A DNA stretch of 64,000 nt from Terriglobales bacterium (lineage in GTDB: Bacteria > Acidobacteriota > Terriglobia > Bryobacterales > Bryobacteraceae), in contig JAIXQP010000017.1 of assembly GCA_027485675.1 (NCBI GenBank), positions 124,001 to 188,000 on the forward strand, given 5' to 3'. Below the pieces are notes generated by a model. The model made no database searches and was not told the origin of the DNA. It was given only the letters and a program-made list of their open reading frames with translations. Positions 54,607 through 62,953 of this stretch are shown here, in pieces. How positions within the stretch are numbered: position 1 is the first letter of the stretch; every line of letters begins with the position of its first letter. The translations under genes and the position numbers were made by a program.

Positions 54607-57600
54607 TTACCACTTGATCCGCAGCGCCAACTGCACGGCGCGGTTCAGGTTGGCCTGACTGGTAATCCGGCCAAAGTTTGCGCTGGTCGGATTGACGTCC
54701 GGACCGTTGAACGAAACCCGGTTCATCAGGTTGAAGGCTTCGCCGCGGAGCTGCGCAGTCACTCGTTCAAACAACTTGAAGTTCTTGAGGACGGAGAAGT
54801 CCACGTTGTTGATGGTGTCCGCGCGGTAGGCCGAGAAGCGGCGATTAAACGTCCGGTTGTTCAGATCCAGTTGCTGCACGTTGACCGTGTTAAACCGGCT
54901 CCGGTCAAAGACAATCAGGTCGCCGGTCCCCTGCGGATGGGAGTTCCAGTTCAGGTTGCCGCCGTTGTAGATCACATTGCCCCATTCCACGGTTGGACCG
55001 GCCTGGTTGGTGTAGATCACGTTCATCTGCCAACCGCCAATCAAGGCGTCGACAAAGCCGTTGGCTCCGGAAGCGAGCGGCTTCCCCTTCCCAAAAGGCA
55101 GCTCATACATCCCGCTGGCGACAAACCGGTAGGGGCGGTCCTCGTCGGCAATGCGGCGCTCCAGGAACGGATCCGCCGCGTTCAGCCGCTGCGTCGCTTC
55201 AATCATCTTCGACCGCTGGAAGTTCGTCATGAAGCTGAAGCCGCTGCTGAACCGCTTCTGCAGCTGCGCCTGGAACATATGGAAGTTCGAGTAGCCGTTG
55301 TTCTCGCCCTCGACGCGCACACCACCCTGGCCGTTGAACTGCGGGAAGGGCCGCAGCAACTGTTCGAGACTGATGCTCGAGCCGTTCAAATTCGTACCGG
55401 GCAACAGGCCGGCAAACGGATTCGGCACATTGGCGCGCACCCGGTTGATGTTGTCCTGATCGCGAACGGGCGAATTCGACAGGAACGAGAGCGGGATGAA
55501 GTTCAGGTCCCGTCCTTCGACCAGCCGGTTGGAGACGCTGCCGATGTAGCCGACCTCCATGAGGTAGTTCTTGCCCAACTCCCGCTGAACGTTGAAGCTC
55601 CAACGCCACGTCAGCGGCTGCGCCAGCTTGTTGCGGAGGAACGTCACATTCTGGCCCAGGAAGGTGTTCACGCCCAGGCTCGCACCCACGGGCTGCAGAA
55701 TGCCGCGCGGAAACGGATTGTCCAGATACGCCGTCGGCTGGCTCAGATCGCCCAGCTCATTCGCGGGTACCGGGGTGCGCTGGCTGAAGCCAGGCTGCAG
55801 GATGCCGGTGGTGCCATAAGTGCTATAGAACGCCCCGGCGCCACCGCGGATCACCGTCTTGCCGCCCAGCTTCGCCGGGCTCCAGGACATGCCGAAGCGG
55901 GGGCTGACAGCGTAGTTTGGCGGGTCATAAATCGAACGGCGGTCCGCATTGGCGAAGAGCACGCCGCCCGTCGGGTTGAAGTTGGCCGCCGGCAGTGAAG
56001 GATTCGGGTTGCGCTGGTAGGCCGCCCGCGCCGCCGCCGTCGTGGCGTTCACCGCGGCATCGTCGAACCCGACCAGCGTCCGGTTGAAGCGCTCCGTCGT
56101 ACCGGTCTCAATCTCATACCGGACGCCGAGGTTCAGCGTCAGGTTCGAGCGCACGCGCCAGTCGTCCTGGATGAAGGTGGAGAAGTACTTGGCCTGCTGC
56201 GTCCGCGACGCGTTCACGTCGAAGTTGCTGTTGCCGTCCGGCCCGATCACGCCGAGCAGGAAGCTGCCAAGGTCCTGGCCCAGCGGAGCGCCGGGCGAGT
56301 TGTCGAGCGGGCCGCGCGTGAAGGAGTTGTTGAAGACGAACCGGCCCGCGGAGTTGCCAAACGCATTCGAACTCTCGCGCTGCTGCCGGATATCGATACC
56401 CGTCTTGATGCTGTGCTTGCCGGTGATCTTGGTCAGCGTCGTGAAAATCTGGAAGCTGTCAAACGGGGTCCGGTCGCCGCCGGACTCGCCGATATCGGTG
56501 AAGTTGGAGAAGTCGATGAACGGGATCACGTTCCGGGCGCTGGCCGCCGCCATGTACTGCGGAAAACCGAGCGAGGTGAAGTCAAAGCCGTCATGCGGCC
56601 GGGTGCTGCCTTCGGTGAAGCGGGTCCAGTTCAACCGGGTATTCAGCAGCAACGAGGGCGACAAGGTGTACACGTCGTCAAACGTCGCGCCGTTATTCAC
56701 ACGGGAGAGGAAGTTGCCCGTCACCGGCGTGCCAAACCTCCGGCCGCGGTCTTCGATCCGGTCGTTGAGCCGGTAGGAGAAGAAGAACTTGTGTTTGTCG
56801 GAGGCGTTGACGTCAATCCGGCCCAGATACGAGAAGAAGTTGTCGCTGCGGACGGCGTTGTTGAAGTAGTTGTTGATGCCGTCGAGGCCGCCCGGGGTGT
56901 TGGGTCCCGGAATCAGGCCCAGAACGTTCCGCGCCACCGGGTTGATGCGATTGGCCGGAATCACGTTGTTCGGGAACGGCTGCCGGCGGACGCGGGCGCC
57001 TTCCCGCGCGCCGGTCAGCGGGTCATAAACCTGATAGATCGAGTTGACCGAAAGCAGTTGCGACAGGTTGCCGCCGCGCTGGGCATCGGTGGGCACCGTC
57101 GAGAAGGTCGGCTCCGGCTCGGACTGCTTGATGCCTTCATACGCGAAGTACCAGAACACCTTGTTCTTGCCGTTAAACAGCTTCGGGATAAACACCGGTC
57201 CGCTGGCCGTCAAGCCGTACTGGTTGAAGCGGGTCACCGCGCGGGCCTGGTTGGCCGCGTTCGAGAAGAACTGATTCGCCTTGAGCTTCGACACCTGGTT
57301 GAACTCGTACAGCGAGCCATGAAAATCGTTGGCGCCGCCCTTCATGACGACGTTCACCGTGCCGCCACCCGTGTTGCCGTAAGCGGCGTCGGACTGGAAC
57401 ACCTCGACCTTCACCTCGGCCACCGAATCGGCGGGCGGGTTGTAGGCCACGCGGCGGTTCCGCGTCATGTCCGGCGCGCCGTCGAGCAGCAACTCATTCG
57501 ACTGCCCTTGGCCGCCACCCATCGAGAAGCCGGCCGGGCCGCCATTGTCGAACGGGCGAGTGAAGCGCGGGTCCGAAGCCGGGACCACGCCAAAGGCCAG

Positions 57601-58056
57601 CTGCGCCAGGCTCAGCGGGGTCCGGCCGTTCATCGGCATCGAATCCAACTGCGCCGTGGAGATGACCTGCCCCACCGAAGCCGACGACGTATTCAGCTGC
57701 GAGACGTCCGCCGAAACCGTAATGCTCTCGGTGACGGCGCCCAGGCTGAGCGTGATGTTCTGCGACAACCGCTGGTTGGTGCCCACGCGAATGCCGGACT
57801 GCACATACTTCTTGAAGCCGCTCGCTTCGGCCGACAACTCATAGTCACCCGGCGGCACGAACGGCAGCGCGAAGGCGCCGTCGTTGGTCGAAGTGGCCTC
57901 ATAATTCGTGTTGGTGGCGGTTTCCCGCAGCCGAACTTTCGCGCCGGAAACGGCGGCTCCCTGTGGGTCGGTAACCAAGCCCGAAAGCGTGGACCGGTAC
58001 TCCTGTGAAAAGGCCGCGAGACTACAGAGCGCGGCGAGCGCGATAACTTGACGCAT
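54607..58056 (-). CDS. Oar-like TonB-dependent receptor
   Basis: A 1149-residue outer-membrane protein: signal MRQVIALAALCSLAAFS, then a carboxypeptidase-regulatory-like beta-sandwich (about 20-105, GLVTDPQGAAVSGAKVRLRE, LPFVPPGDYELSAEASGF), a plug-type region (SMPMNGRTPLSLAQL, NELLLDGAPDMTRN) and a 22-strand barrel ending in Trp (VQLALRIKW). The family is abundant in Acidobacteria and may import glycans or peptides with TonB, although no clear TonB box is visible. It lies 40 nt after the M3 peptidase gene and is probably cotranscribed with it. Confidence 0.92.
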   Translation of the reverse strand: MRQVIALAALCSLAAFSQEYRSTLSGLVTDPQGAAVSGAKVRLRETATNTNYEATSTNDGAFALPFVPPGDYELSAEASGFKKYVQSGIRVGTNQRLSQNITLSLGAVTESITVSADVSQLNTSSASVGQVISTAQLDSMPMNGRTPLSLAQLAFGVVPASDPRFTRPFDNGGPAGFSMGGGQGQSNELLLDGAPDMTRNRRVAYNPPADSVAEVKVEVFQSDAAYGNTGGGTVNVVMKGGANDFHGSLYEFNQVSKLKANQFFSNAANQARAVTRFNQYGLTASGPVFIPKLFNGKNKVFWYFAYEGIKQSEPEPTFSTVPTDAQRGGNLSQLLSVNSIYQVYDPLTGAREGARVRRQPFPNNVIPANRINPVARNVLGLIPGPNTPGGLDGINNYFNNAVRSDNFFSYLGRIDVNASDKHKFFFSYRLNDRIEDRGRRFGTPVTGNFLSRVNNGATFDDVYTLSPSLLLNTRLNWTRFTEGSTRPHDGFDFTSLGFPQYMAAASARNVIPFIDFSNFTDIGESGGDRTPFDSFQIFTTLTKITGKHSIKTGIDIRQQRESSNAFGNSAGRFVFNNSFTRGPLDNSPGAPLGQDLGSFLLGVIGPDGNSNFDVNASRTQQAKYFSTFIQDDWRVRSNLTLNLGVRYEIETGTTERFNRTLVGFDDAAVNATTAAARAAYQRNPNPSLPAANFNPTGGVLFANADRRSIYDPPNYAVSPRFGMSWSPAKLGGKTVIRGGAGAFYSTYGTTGILQPGFSQRTPVPANELGDLSQPTAYLDNPFPRGILQPVGASLGVNTFLGQNVTFLRNKLAQPLTWRWSFNVQRELGKNYLMEVGYIGSVSNRLVEGRDLNFIPLSFLSNSPVRDQDNINRVRANVPNPFAGLLPGTNLNGSSISLEQLLRPFPQFNGQGGVRVEGENNGYSNFHMFQAQLQKRFSSGFSFMTNFQRSKMIEATQRLNAADPFLERRIADEDRPYRFVASGMYELPFGKGKPLASGANGFVDALIGGWQMNVIYTNQAGPTVEWGNVIYNGGNLNWNSHPQGTGDLIVFDRSRFNTVNVQQLDLNNRTFNRRFSAYRADTINNVDFSVLKNFKLFERVTAQLRGEAFNLMNRVSFNGPDVNPTSANFGRITSQANLNRAVQLALRIKW

Positions 58057-58096
58057 AAGACCCTATCCCTTCGAACGGTATGTTGAGTCGATGGTA

Positions 58097-60142
58097 TCAG
58101 TTTTTTGTTTCAAAACCACTACGGCGTAATAGGGATGCGGGGTCCGGATCGCGGCCCATGAAATTGCGGAACAAGACGTCCGCGGGCTGCTGATTGCCCT
58201 GAGAAAGGACGGACTTGCGGAAAGCCTCGCCCATCTCCCGGCTGATCACGCCGCTTTGCTTGAACTTCGTAAAGGCGTCGGCATCGAGCACCTCGGCCCA
58301 CTTATACGAGTAGTACCCCGCCGCATACCCGCCCGCGAACACATGGCTGAAATTGCAGACCGGACAATCCTCCGGCTCCACCTTGGCCATCGAGAACCGC
58401 TGGGCGATCTGGCGGCCATACGCGTCCGGGGCGCCGAAGTCGCCATCCACCCGGTAGTCGGTATGCAGCAGGATGTCGACCATCCCCCGGCTGAGTTGGC
58501 CCATCTGCGCCGCCGCGGCGGCGAAATTCCGGGCGTTGCGCATCTTCTCAAACAGCGGCTCCGGCAGGGGTTCGCCGGTTTCATGGTGGACGGCGAACGT
58601 CTTGAGCACGGCGGCTTCCCATGTGAAGTTCTCCATGATCTGCGACGGCAGCTCCACGAAGTCCCAGGCCACAGAGGTTCCGTTCAACTGGCGGATGGGA
58701 CCCGCCGCCAGAGCCAGATGCAGCAGGTGGCCAAACTCGTGATAGAGCGTCGAGACTTCGCGATGCAACAACAGCGACTTGCCGGCGGCATCGGGCGGGG
58801 TGATGTTCGAGACGATCACGCCGATATGAGGCGAGCCGTTCTCTCCCACCAGAAACTGGTTCATCCAGGCGCCCGACCGCTTCGACTCGCGCGGGAAGAA
58901 GTCCGCATAAAAAGTCGCCAGATGGGCGCCCGAAGCCTCCTGAATCGCAAAGGCCCGCACCTGCGGATGCCAAACCGGCAGATCCTTCCGCTCCCGGACC
59001 TCAATGCCGTAAAGCTGGTTGACCAGCGCGAACATGCCGGTCAACGTGCGGTCGAGTTCAAGGTAGGGCCGCAGCTCTTCCGGGTTGAAGGCGAACTTCT
59101 GCTGCCGCAGTTTCTGCGTCAGGAAGGCGACGTCCCAAGCCCGCAGCTCCGGCTGCATGGCCTGCAGCGCCGCCTGCTCGGCCTGGAAAAATGGCCGGGT
59201 CTTCTCCTCGAGGTCGCCCAGGAAATCCTTCACGCGCTGGCCGGACTTGGCCATCCGCAGTTCCGTCTGATAGTCCGCGAAGTTCTTGTAGCCGAGCAGG
59301 GTCGCCAACTCCTGGCGCAGCGCCAGCGTCCTGGTCACCACCGGCCGGTTGTCGAACACGCCGGAGGAAGCGATCGTGCTCTGCGCGCGGTAGAGCCTTT
59401 CGCGTAGGGCGGCGTTCTCGGCATAGGCCATCACCGGTCCGTAGCTCGGCGCCTGCAGCGTGAAGCGGAACCCCGCTTTGCCCTTGGCCTTGGCGCTGGC
59501 CGCCGCGGCCGCTTTGGCCGCCGCCGGCAGTCCGGCCAACTCCGCTTCGTCCGTAACGATCAGCTCGAAGGCATTCGCACTATCGAGCGCGTTCTGCGAA
59601 AACTGCGTCGACAAACGGGAAAGCTCCTGCCGCACCGCCAGGATCCGGGCCCGCTGCGCGGGCGCCAGGCTGACCCCGGAGCGGCGATAATCATCCAGGA
59701 TCACCTGCAAGTAGCGCTTGCGGACGCCCGTCAACCCTTTCGCTTCCAGGGTGGCCGCGTAGGCTTTCACCTTCCCGTAGACATCCGGGTCGAGCGCCAG
59801 CGCCGCCTGAAAGCGGCTCACGAGCGGTTGCGCCGCATTGAACTCCTTGCGGAGTTCGGGCGAGCTGTTCACGCTTTGCAGATGGCTCACCAGCGCAAAA
59901 GCACGCGAAAGATCCTCGGCAATCCGGTCCCGGGCCGCAATCGTGTTCTCCCAGGTCCGCGGCTCCGCCGACTGCACGTAGGCGGCCCGGCGCCCTTCCG
60001 CCATTTTGAGATGGTGCTGCAACGCCGGCACGACGTGCTCGGGCCGGATCTGATCCCACGGAATCGGAACCTTGTACTCAAGCAAAGGGTTCGGCCAAGC
60101 GGAAACCGCCAGAGCCAGGGAGAGGAGCAAGCTGCGCGTCAT
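58097..60142 (-). CDS. M3 family metallopeptidase (oligopeptidase A/Dcp-like), exported
   Basis: A 681-residue peptidase with a signal (MTRSLLLSLALAVSAWPNP). The zinc motif HEFGH is at residues 468-472 (YHEFGHLLHLAL), with the third ligand Glu in WDFVELPSQIMENFTW. A helical N-terminal half (RPEHVVPALQHHLK, LGYKNFADYQTELRMAKSG) covers the active-site channel as in the M3A group. It would cut short peptides in the periplasm. Its neighbour downstream is a TonB-dependent receptor, suggesting joint peptide uptake. The stop lies 40 nt before the receptor start. Confidence 0.93.
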   Translation of the reverse strand: MTRSLLLSLALAVSAWPNPLLEYKVPIPWDQIRPEHVVPALQHHLKMAEGRRAAYVQSAEPRTWENTIAARDRIAEDLSRAFALVSHLQSVNSSPELRKEFNAAQPLVSRFQAALALDPDVYGKVKAYAATLEAKGLTGVRKRYLQVILDDYRRSGVSLAPAQRARILAVRQELSRLSTQFSQNALDSANAFELIVTDEAELAGLPAAAKAAAAASAKAKGKAGFRFTLQAPSYGPVMAYAENAALRERLYRAQSTIASSGVFDNRPVVTRTLALRQELATLLGYKNFADYQTELRMAKSGQRVKDFLGDLEEKTRPFFQAEQAALQAMQPELRAWDVAFLTQKLRQQKFAFNPEELRPYLELDRTLTGMFALVNQLYGIEVRERKDLPVWHPQVRAFAIQEASGAHLATFYADFFPRESKRSGAWMNQFLVGENGSPHIGVIVSNITPPDAAGKSLLLHREVSTLYHEFGHLLHLALAAGPIRQLNGTSVAWDFVELPSQIMENFTWEAAVLKTFAVHHETGEPLPEPLFEKMRNARNFAAAAAQMGQLSRGMVDILLHTDYRVDGDFGAPDAYGRQIAQRFSMAKVEPEDCPVCNFSHVFAGGYAAGYYSYKWAEVLDADAFTKFKQSGVISREMGEAFRKSVLSQGNQQPADVLFRNFMGRDPDPASLLRRSGFETKN

Positions 60143-60168
60143 CTCTGTAATGATGCCGAAAAAAAGGC

Positions 60169-60196
60169 TTGCGCTCCACGGAAACAGGTGTAAGAT
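60169..60196 (+). promoter_or_regulatory. Promoter candidate of the 48-residue membrane protein
   Basis: TTGCGC (60169-60174), 16-nt spacer and TAAGAT (60191-60196). The transcript would have a leader of about 75 nt in which GGCTA (60199-60203) pairs with TAGCC (60218-60222) and GGAA with TTCC inside it. Confidence 0.4.
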
Positions 60197-60276
60197 TCGG
60201 CTAGGAAGACCTTTCCGTAGCCCATTTCCTCGATTGGCCTAATTCCTATTTAAGGGCAAAGTAAAGGAGGTCTCCC

Positions 60277-60423
60277 ATGTTTGACAGCCTCGATGAAACG
60301 ATGAAGAAGGACGAGAAATCGGCCACCACTGCATCGGAACGCACCATGGTTTGGTTGGCGGTTGCCGCCGCCAGCATTCTGCTTTTCGCAGGTTTATACT
60401 TCGGAGTCCGCATCGCCGGCTAG
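60277..60423 (+). CDS. 48-residue single-helix membrane protein
   Basis: A 48-residue protein with a charged N-terminus (MFDSLDETMKKDEKS) and one membrane helix (about 25-43, VWLAVAAASILLFAGLYFG) that ends close to the C-terminus. The AAAGGAGG ribosome-binding site 6 nt before the ATG is the best in the window, which suggests strong translation. Topology: N-terminus probably inside. No family is recognised. Its TAG stop overlaps the stop of the convergent lysozyme-like gene in CTAG. Confidence 0.75.
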   Translation: MFDSLDETMKKDEKSATTASERTMVWLAVAAASILLFAGLYFGVRIAG

Positions 60424-60896
60424 AAGCCGGCTGGTTCGAGCTCCAACTGCTGCATAACCCGTTTCACCGCATTGCGATAGTGCGGCCTCGCGTTATACAC
60501 CTTGAGTTTGTCGTCGACGGACTTGCCCCGGTACAAGGGCGAGTTGGCTAACCGTTCGGCGACGGTGTCGATCCCTGCCTGCACCGAGGAAAATCGGTGG
60601 CGGCAGGAATCCCATCCGAATATGTTGTTGTTGCTAAACACCTTACCGCCACTGCTCTCAATGAGAGCCAGGGAAGGAAGCAGACGCCAGTCGAGTCGAT
60701 GGCGATCGGCGGCCAACACAAACTCGGCGGCATACCGCTGGGCGGGGCACTTGCGTTTGCGGAAGAAGCTGCGAATGCGCTGCATGCGGCTATCTTCGGC
60801 CAGCACTCCCTGTCTTGCATCCTGAGCAGGAGCATTAATCGCGGGCAACAGAGACACGGCCAAAAGCACCAGTCCCTGGGTAATCCATCGTCTCAA
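60420..60896 (-). CDS. Exported lysozyme/glucosaminidase-like protein
   Basis: A 158-residue protein with a signal (MRRWITQGLVLLAVSLLPAINAPA). LLPSLALIESSGGKVFSNNNIFGWDS is the lysozyme-like core shared by GH73 and transglycosylase-type domains, with the catalytic Glu in LIESSG; RHRFSSVQAGIDTVAERL and YNARPHYRNAVKRVMQQL complete the helical domain. It should cut peptidoglycan in the periplasm. The start is TTG at 60896 with AGAGGT 8 nt upstream. The promoter at 61002-60994 is an extended -10 element. Confidence 0.78.
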   Translation of the reverse strand: MRRWITQGLVLLAVSLLPAINAPAQDARQGVLAEDSRMQRIRSFFRKRKCPAQRYAAEFVLAADRHRLDWRLLPSLALIESSGGKVFSNNNIFGWDSCRHRFSSVQAGIDTVAERLANSPLYRGKSVDDKLKVYNARPHYRNAVKRVMQQLELEPAGF

Positions 60897-60993
60897 TACG
60901 AAATGACCTCTATTTGATTTTGGGATTTAGATCCAAAGGAAGGAGGGGGGAACTCACGGTATAAGTTCCGTTCGAGGGTTACCACATGTTTCA

Positions 60994-61002
60994 ATTATAC
61001 CA
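60994..61002 (-). promoter_or_regulatory. Extended -10 promoter of the lysozyme-like gene
   Basis: Minus strand TGGTATAAT: a perfect -10 with the TGn extension, which can work without a -35. The transcript would start near 60987 with a leader of about 90 nt that holds GGAACT/AGTTCC (60949-60954 with 60964-60969). Confidence 0.6.
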
Positions 61003-61022
61003 GACGCACCTGCGCCGCCGGG

Positions 61023-62951
61023 CTAGCGAGAGACTCGGGCGCTCCCGAGAACGACGAACCGTTCCCGCGCGAAAGCGAACCGCTCAATGGCCGGCGCCAT
61101 CACGTTGACCTGCGCCGTGTACTCGCCGGGAGCCAACCGGGCCAGCGGCAACTCAAACTTGAGCGCTTTCTGCGTTTGCTTGGCTGGCGACTCGTAGATC
61201 TTCCGCGTCCCGCTATAAAGCGCCAGCGTCGCCGTGGACGGTGCGTAGACCTCCGCGAAGACGCGCAGCGTCTGGCTCCGGCGAAACACATTGGTCACCG
61301 CCGGCAACAGCTTCTGCCCGTTGGCGACCAGCGGATGCAACGCCTGCAGCTTCCGCTCTTTCTTCGTCGCGGTAAACGGTTCGCGTTGCGAAGCCAGCAC
61401 CAGGCTCGAAACCGGAGCCGCCGGACTGGCATCGAGATTTGGCACCACCAGCTTGGTTTCGAAGGTGCCCATGGTCCCGTTCGTATTCTCGCGGGCCAGA
61501 ATCTTCACCCGGTACTCCCCCGGCGGCAAGGAGAAGCCGGCATCATACAGCAGGCTGCGGCCGCCCAGTTCGGCCTTCAAGGCGAGCGTATCCCGCAGCG
61601 TGGAAACCGTCCGACCCTTGGGGTCCTTCACACTGCCGATAAAATCCAGTTGGGTCCGGGGCGGCAGGCTGGAACCGGGGATCTTGATCGCCAGCGGCAC
61701 GAAGTAGTCCTTCGCCGTGGTCCGGAAGTACAGCAGCTGCACCGCCATCGGCAGATCGGTCACCGGATTGCCCAGTTGTAAGGCATCGGCCAACTGCTTC
61801 TCCCGCTCCTCCTCGTTCAGCTTGGCCCAAACCTTATCGGCGTAGTAGCCGGGCCGGTAGGCCAGCTTCATCTTCGGCGGCCCTTCCACCTTGATCTTGC
61901 GGAAGCGCCCATCCTTGGCTTCGTTAGTCGAGTAGTAGCCCAGGATGTAGTAGTTCTCGACATCCTTCTGCGCCTGCCGGATGCCCAGCGCGAGATCGTT
62001 CGAATCCAGCAGGGCGCGGCCCCCAGTGTCGTTAGCCAAAGAAAACAACGTCTCTTGCGAATCGAGATCCTTCTCGCGGCGCTGCCTTTGCGCCTGCCCG
62101 GAGAAGACGCCGGAGCCGCGCGGCGACGCCGCCGAAGCGTCTCCGGACGGCGCCGAGGCCAGCAGCCCCCGGGCGTCCACCGGGTAGAAACTCAGGCTGG
62201 CGCGGACGGCGGCATTCGTCGTTGAGGCCAGTTGCGACTGATTCTCGACGCCGGTCTTCGAAACCCCGCTCGCGAAATAGATCACCGCCTTCTTCTCGGG
62301 AATCTCGCCGAGTTCCTTGGCCAGTTCCTCAAGCGCCGCCAGTTTCCGGTCCGTGTTAAAGATGGCGAACTCCGTCTCGTCGAGTTGAAACGAGTCGGTG
62401 TCCTCCAGGTCCACATCGGTGGTGGCGGTGTCCAGGGTATCAATCGCACCGAACGACTGCACCACGGCAAGCAGCGCACCACGGTCGGCCGTAAAATCGA
62501 TCACCTTCTTGAGCTTGGTGGAGAACGTGTAGATCGCCACCAGGTCGGAGGCGGTCATCTGCGTCGACAGGAAGCGGGCGGCGGCCTCCTGGCTCCGGAT
62601 CTGGTCGGCGATGGGGAGCGACGAGAAGTCGAAGTAGAGCACGAGCAAGCGGCGGTCTTTGAAGACCGGTTTCGGCGGCGGCGCCGTCTCCGCCGGCAGA
62701 GGGGCCAAGGGCGGCACTGGCACCGCCGGCAACGGCGTCGAGTCGAGCCGCTGGAATTCGAAAACGGAGATCTCCTGCGGCTTGCCGTCCTCGAACACCC
62801 GGAAATCGGTCTTCTTCAAATTATCCCGGCCCTGCGCCGTAATGTTGACGATCACCAGATTCGAAGAGCTCGAAAATTGCGCCAGCCCCTCATCCCGCTG
62901 CGGCGGTTGCGCGAGGAGGGCGGCAGCGAGAAATAGCGCGGGAAGTCGCAT
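61023..62951 (-). CDS. Exported VWFA-related protein
   Basis: A 642-residue exported protein (MRLPALFLAAALLAQPP). FSSSSNLVIVNITAQGRDN opens the acidobacterial VWFA-related domain; the A domain (about 95-330) contains LLVLYFDFSSLPIADQIRS in place of the usual DxSxS motif, KKAVIYFASGVSKTG, and ILGYYSTNEAKDGRFRKIKV at the end. A beta-rich C-terminal half (residues 380-642) follows with several strand repeats (YDAGFSLPPGEYRVKIL, LARLAPGEYTAQVNV). It starts 2 nt after the receptor gene stop, so they form one operon. Third VWFA-related protein of the window. Confidence 0.87.
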   Translation of the reverse strand: MRLPALFLAAALLAQPPQRDEGLAQFSSSSNLVIVNITAQGRDNLKKTDFRVFEDGKPQEISVFEFQRLDSTPLPAVPVPPLAPLPAETAPPPKPVFKDRRLLVLYFDFSSLPIADQIRSQEAAARFLSTQMTASDLVAIYTFSTKLKKVIDFTADRGALLAVVQSFGAIDTLDTATTDVDLEDTDSFQLDETEFAIFNTDRKLAALEELAKELGEIPEKKAVIYFASGVSKTGVENQSQLASTTNAAVRASLSFYPVDARGLLASAPSGDASAASPRGSGVFSGQAQRQRREKDLDSQETLFSLANDTGGRALLDSNDLALGIRQAQKDVENYYILGYYSTNEAKDGRFRKIKVEGPPKMKLAYRPGYYADKVWAKLNEEEREKQLADALQLGNPVTDLPMAVQLLYFRTTAKDYFVPLAIKIPGSSLPPRTQLDFIGSVKDPKGRTVSTLRDTLALKAELGGRSLLYDAGFSLPPGEYRVKILARENTNGTMGTFETKLVVPNLDASPAAPVSSLVLASQREPFTATKKERKLQALHPLVANGQKLLPAVTNVFRRSQTLRVFAEVYAPSTATLALYSGTRKIYESPAKQTQKALKFELPLARLAPGEYTAQVNVMAPAIERFAFARERFVVLGSARVSR

Positions 62952-62953
62952 GG

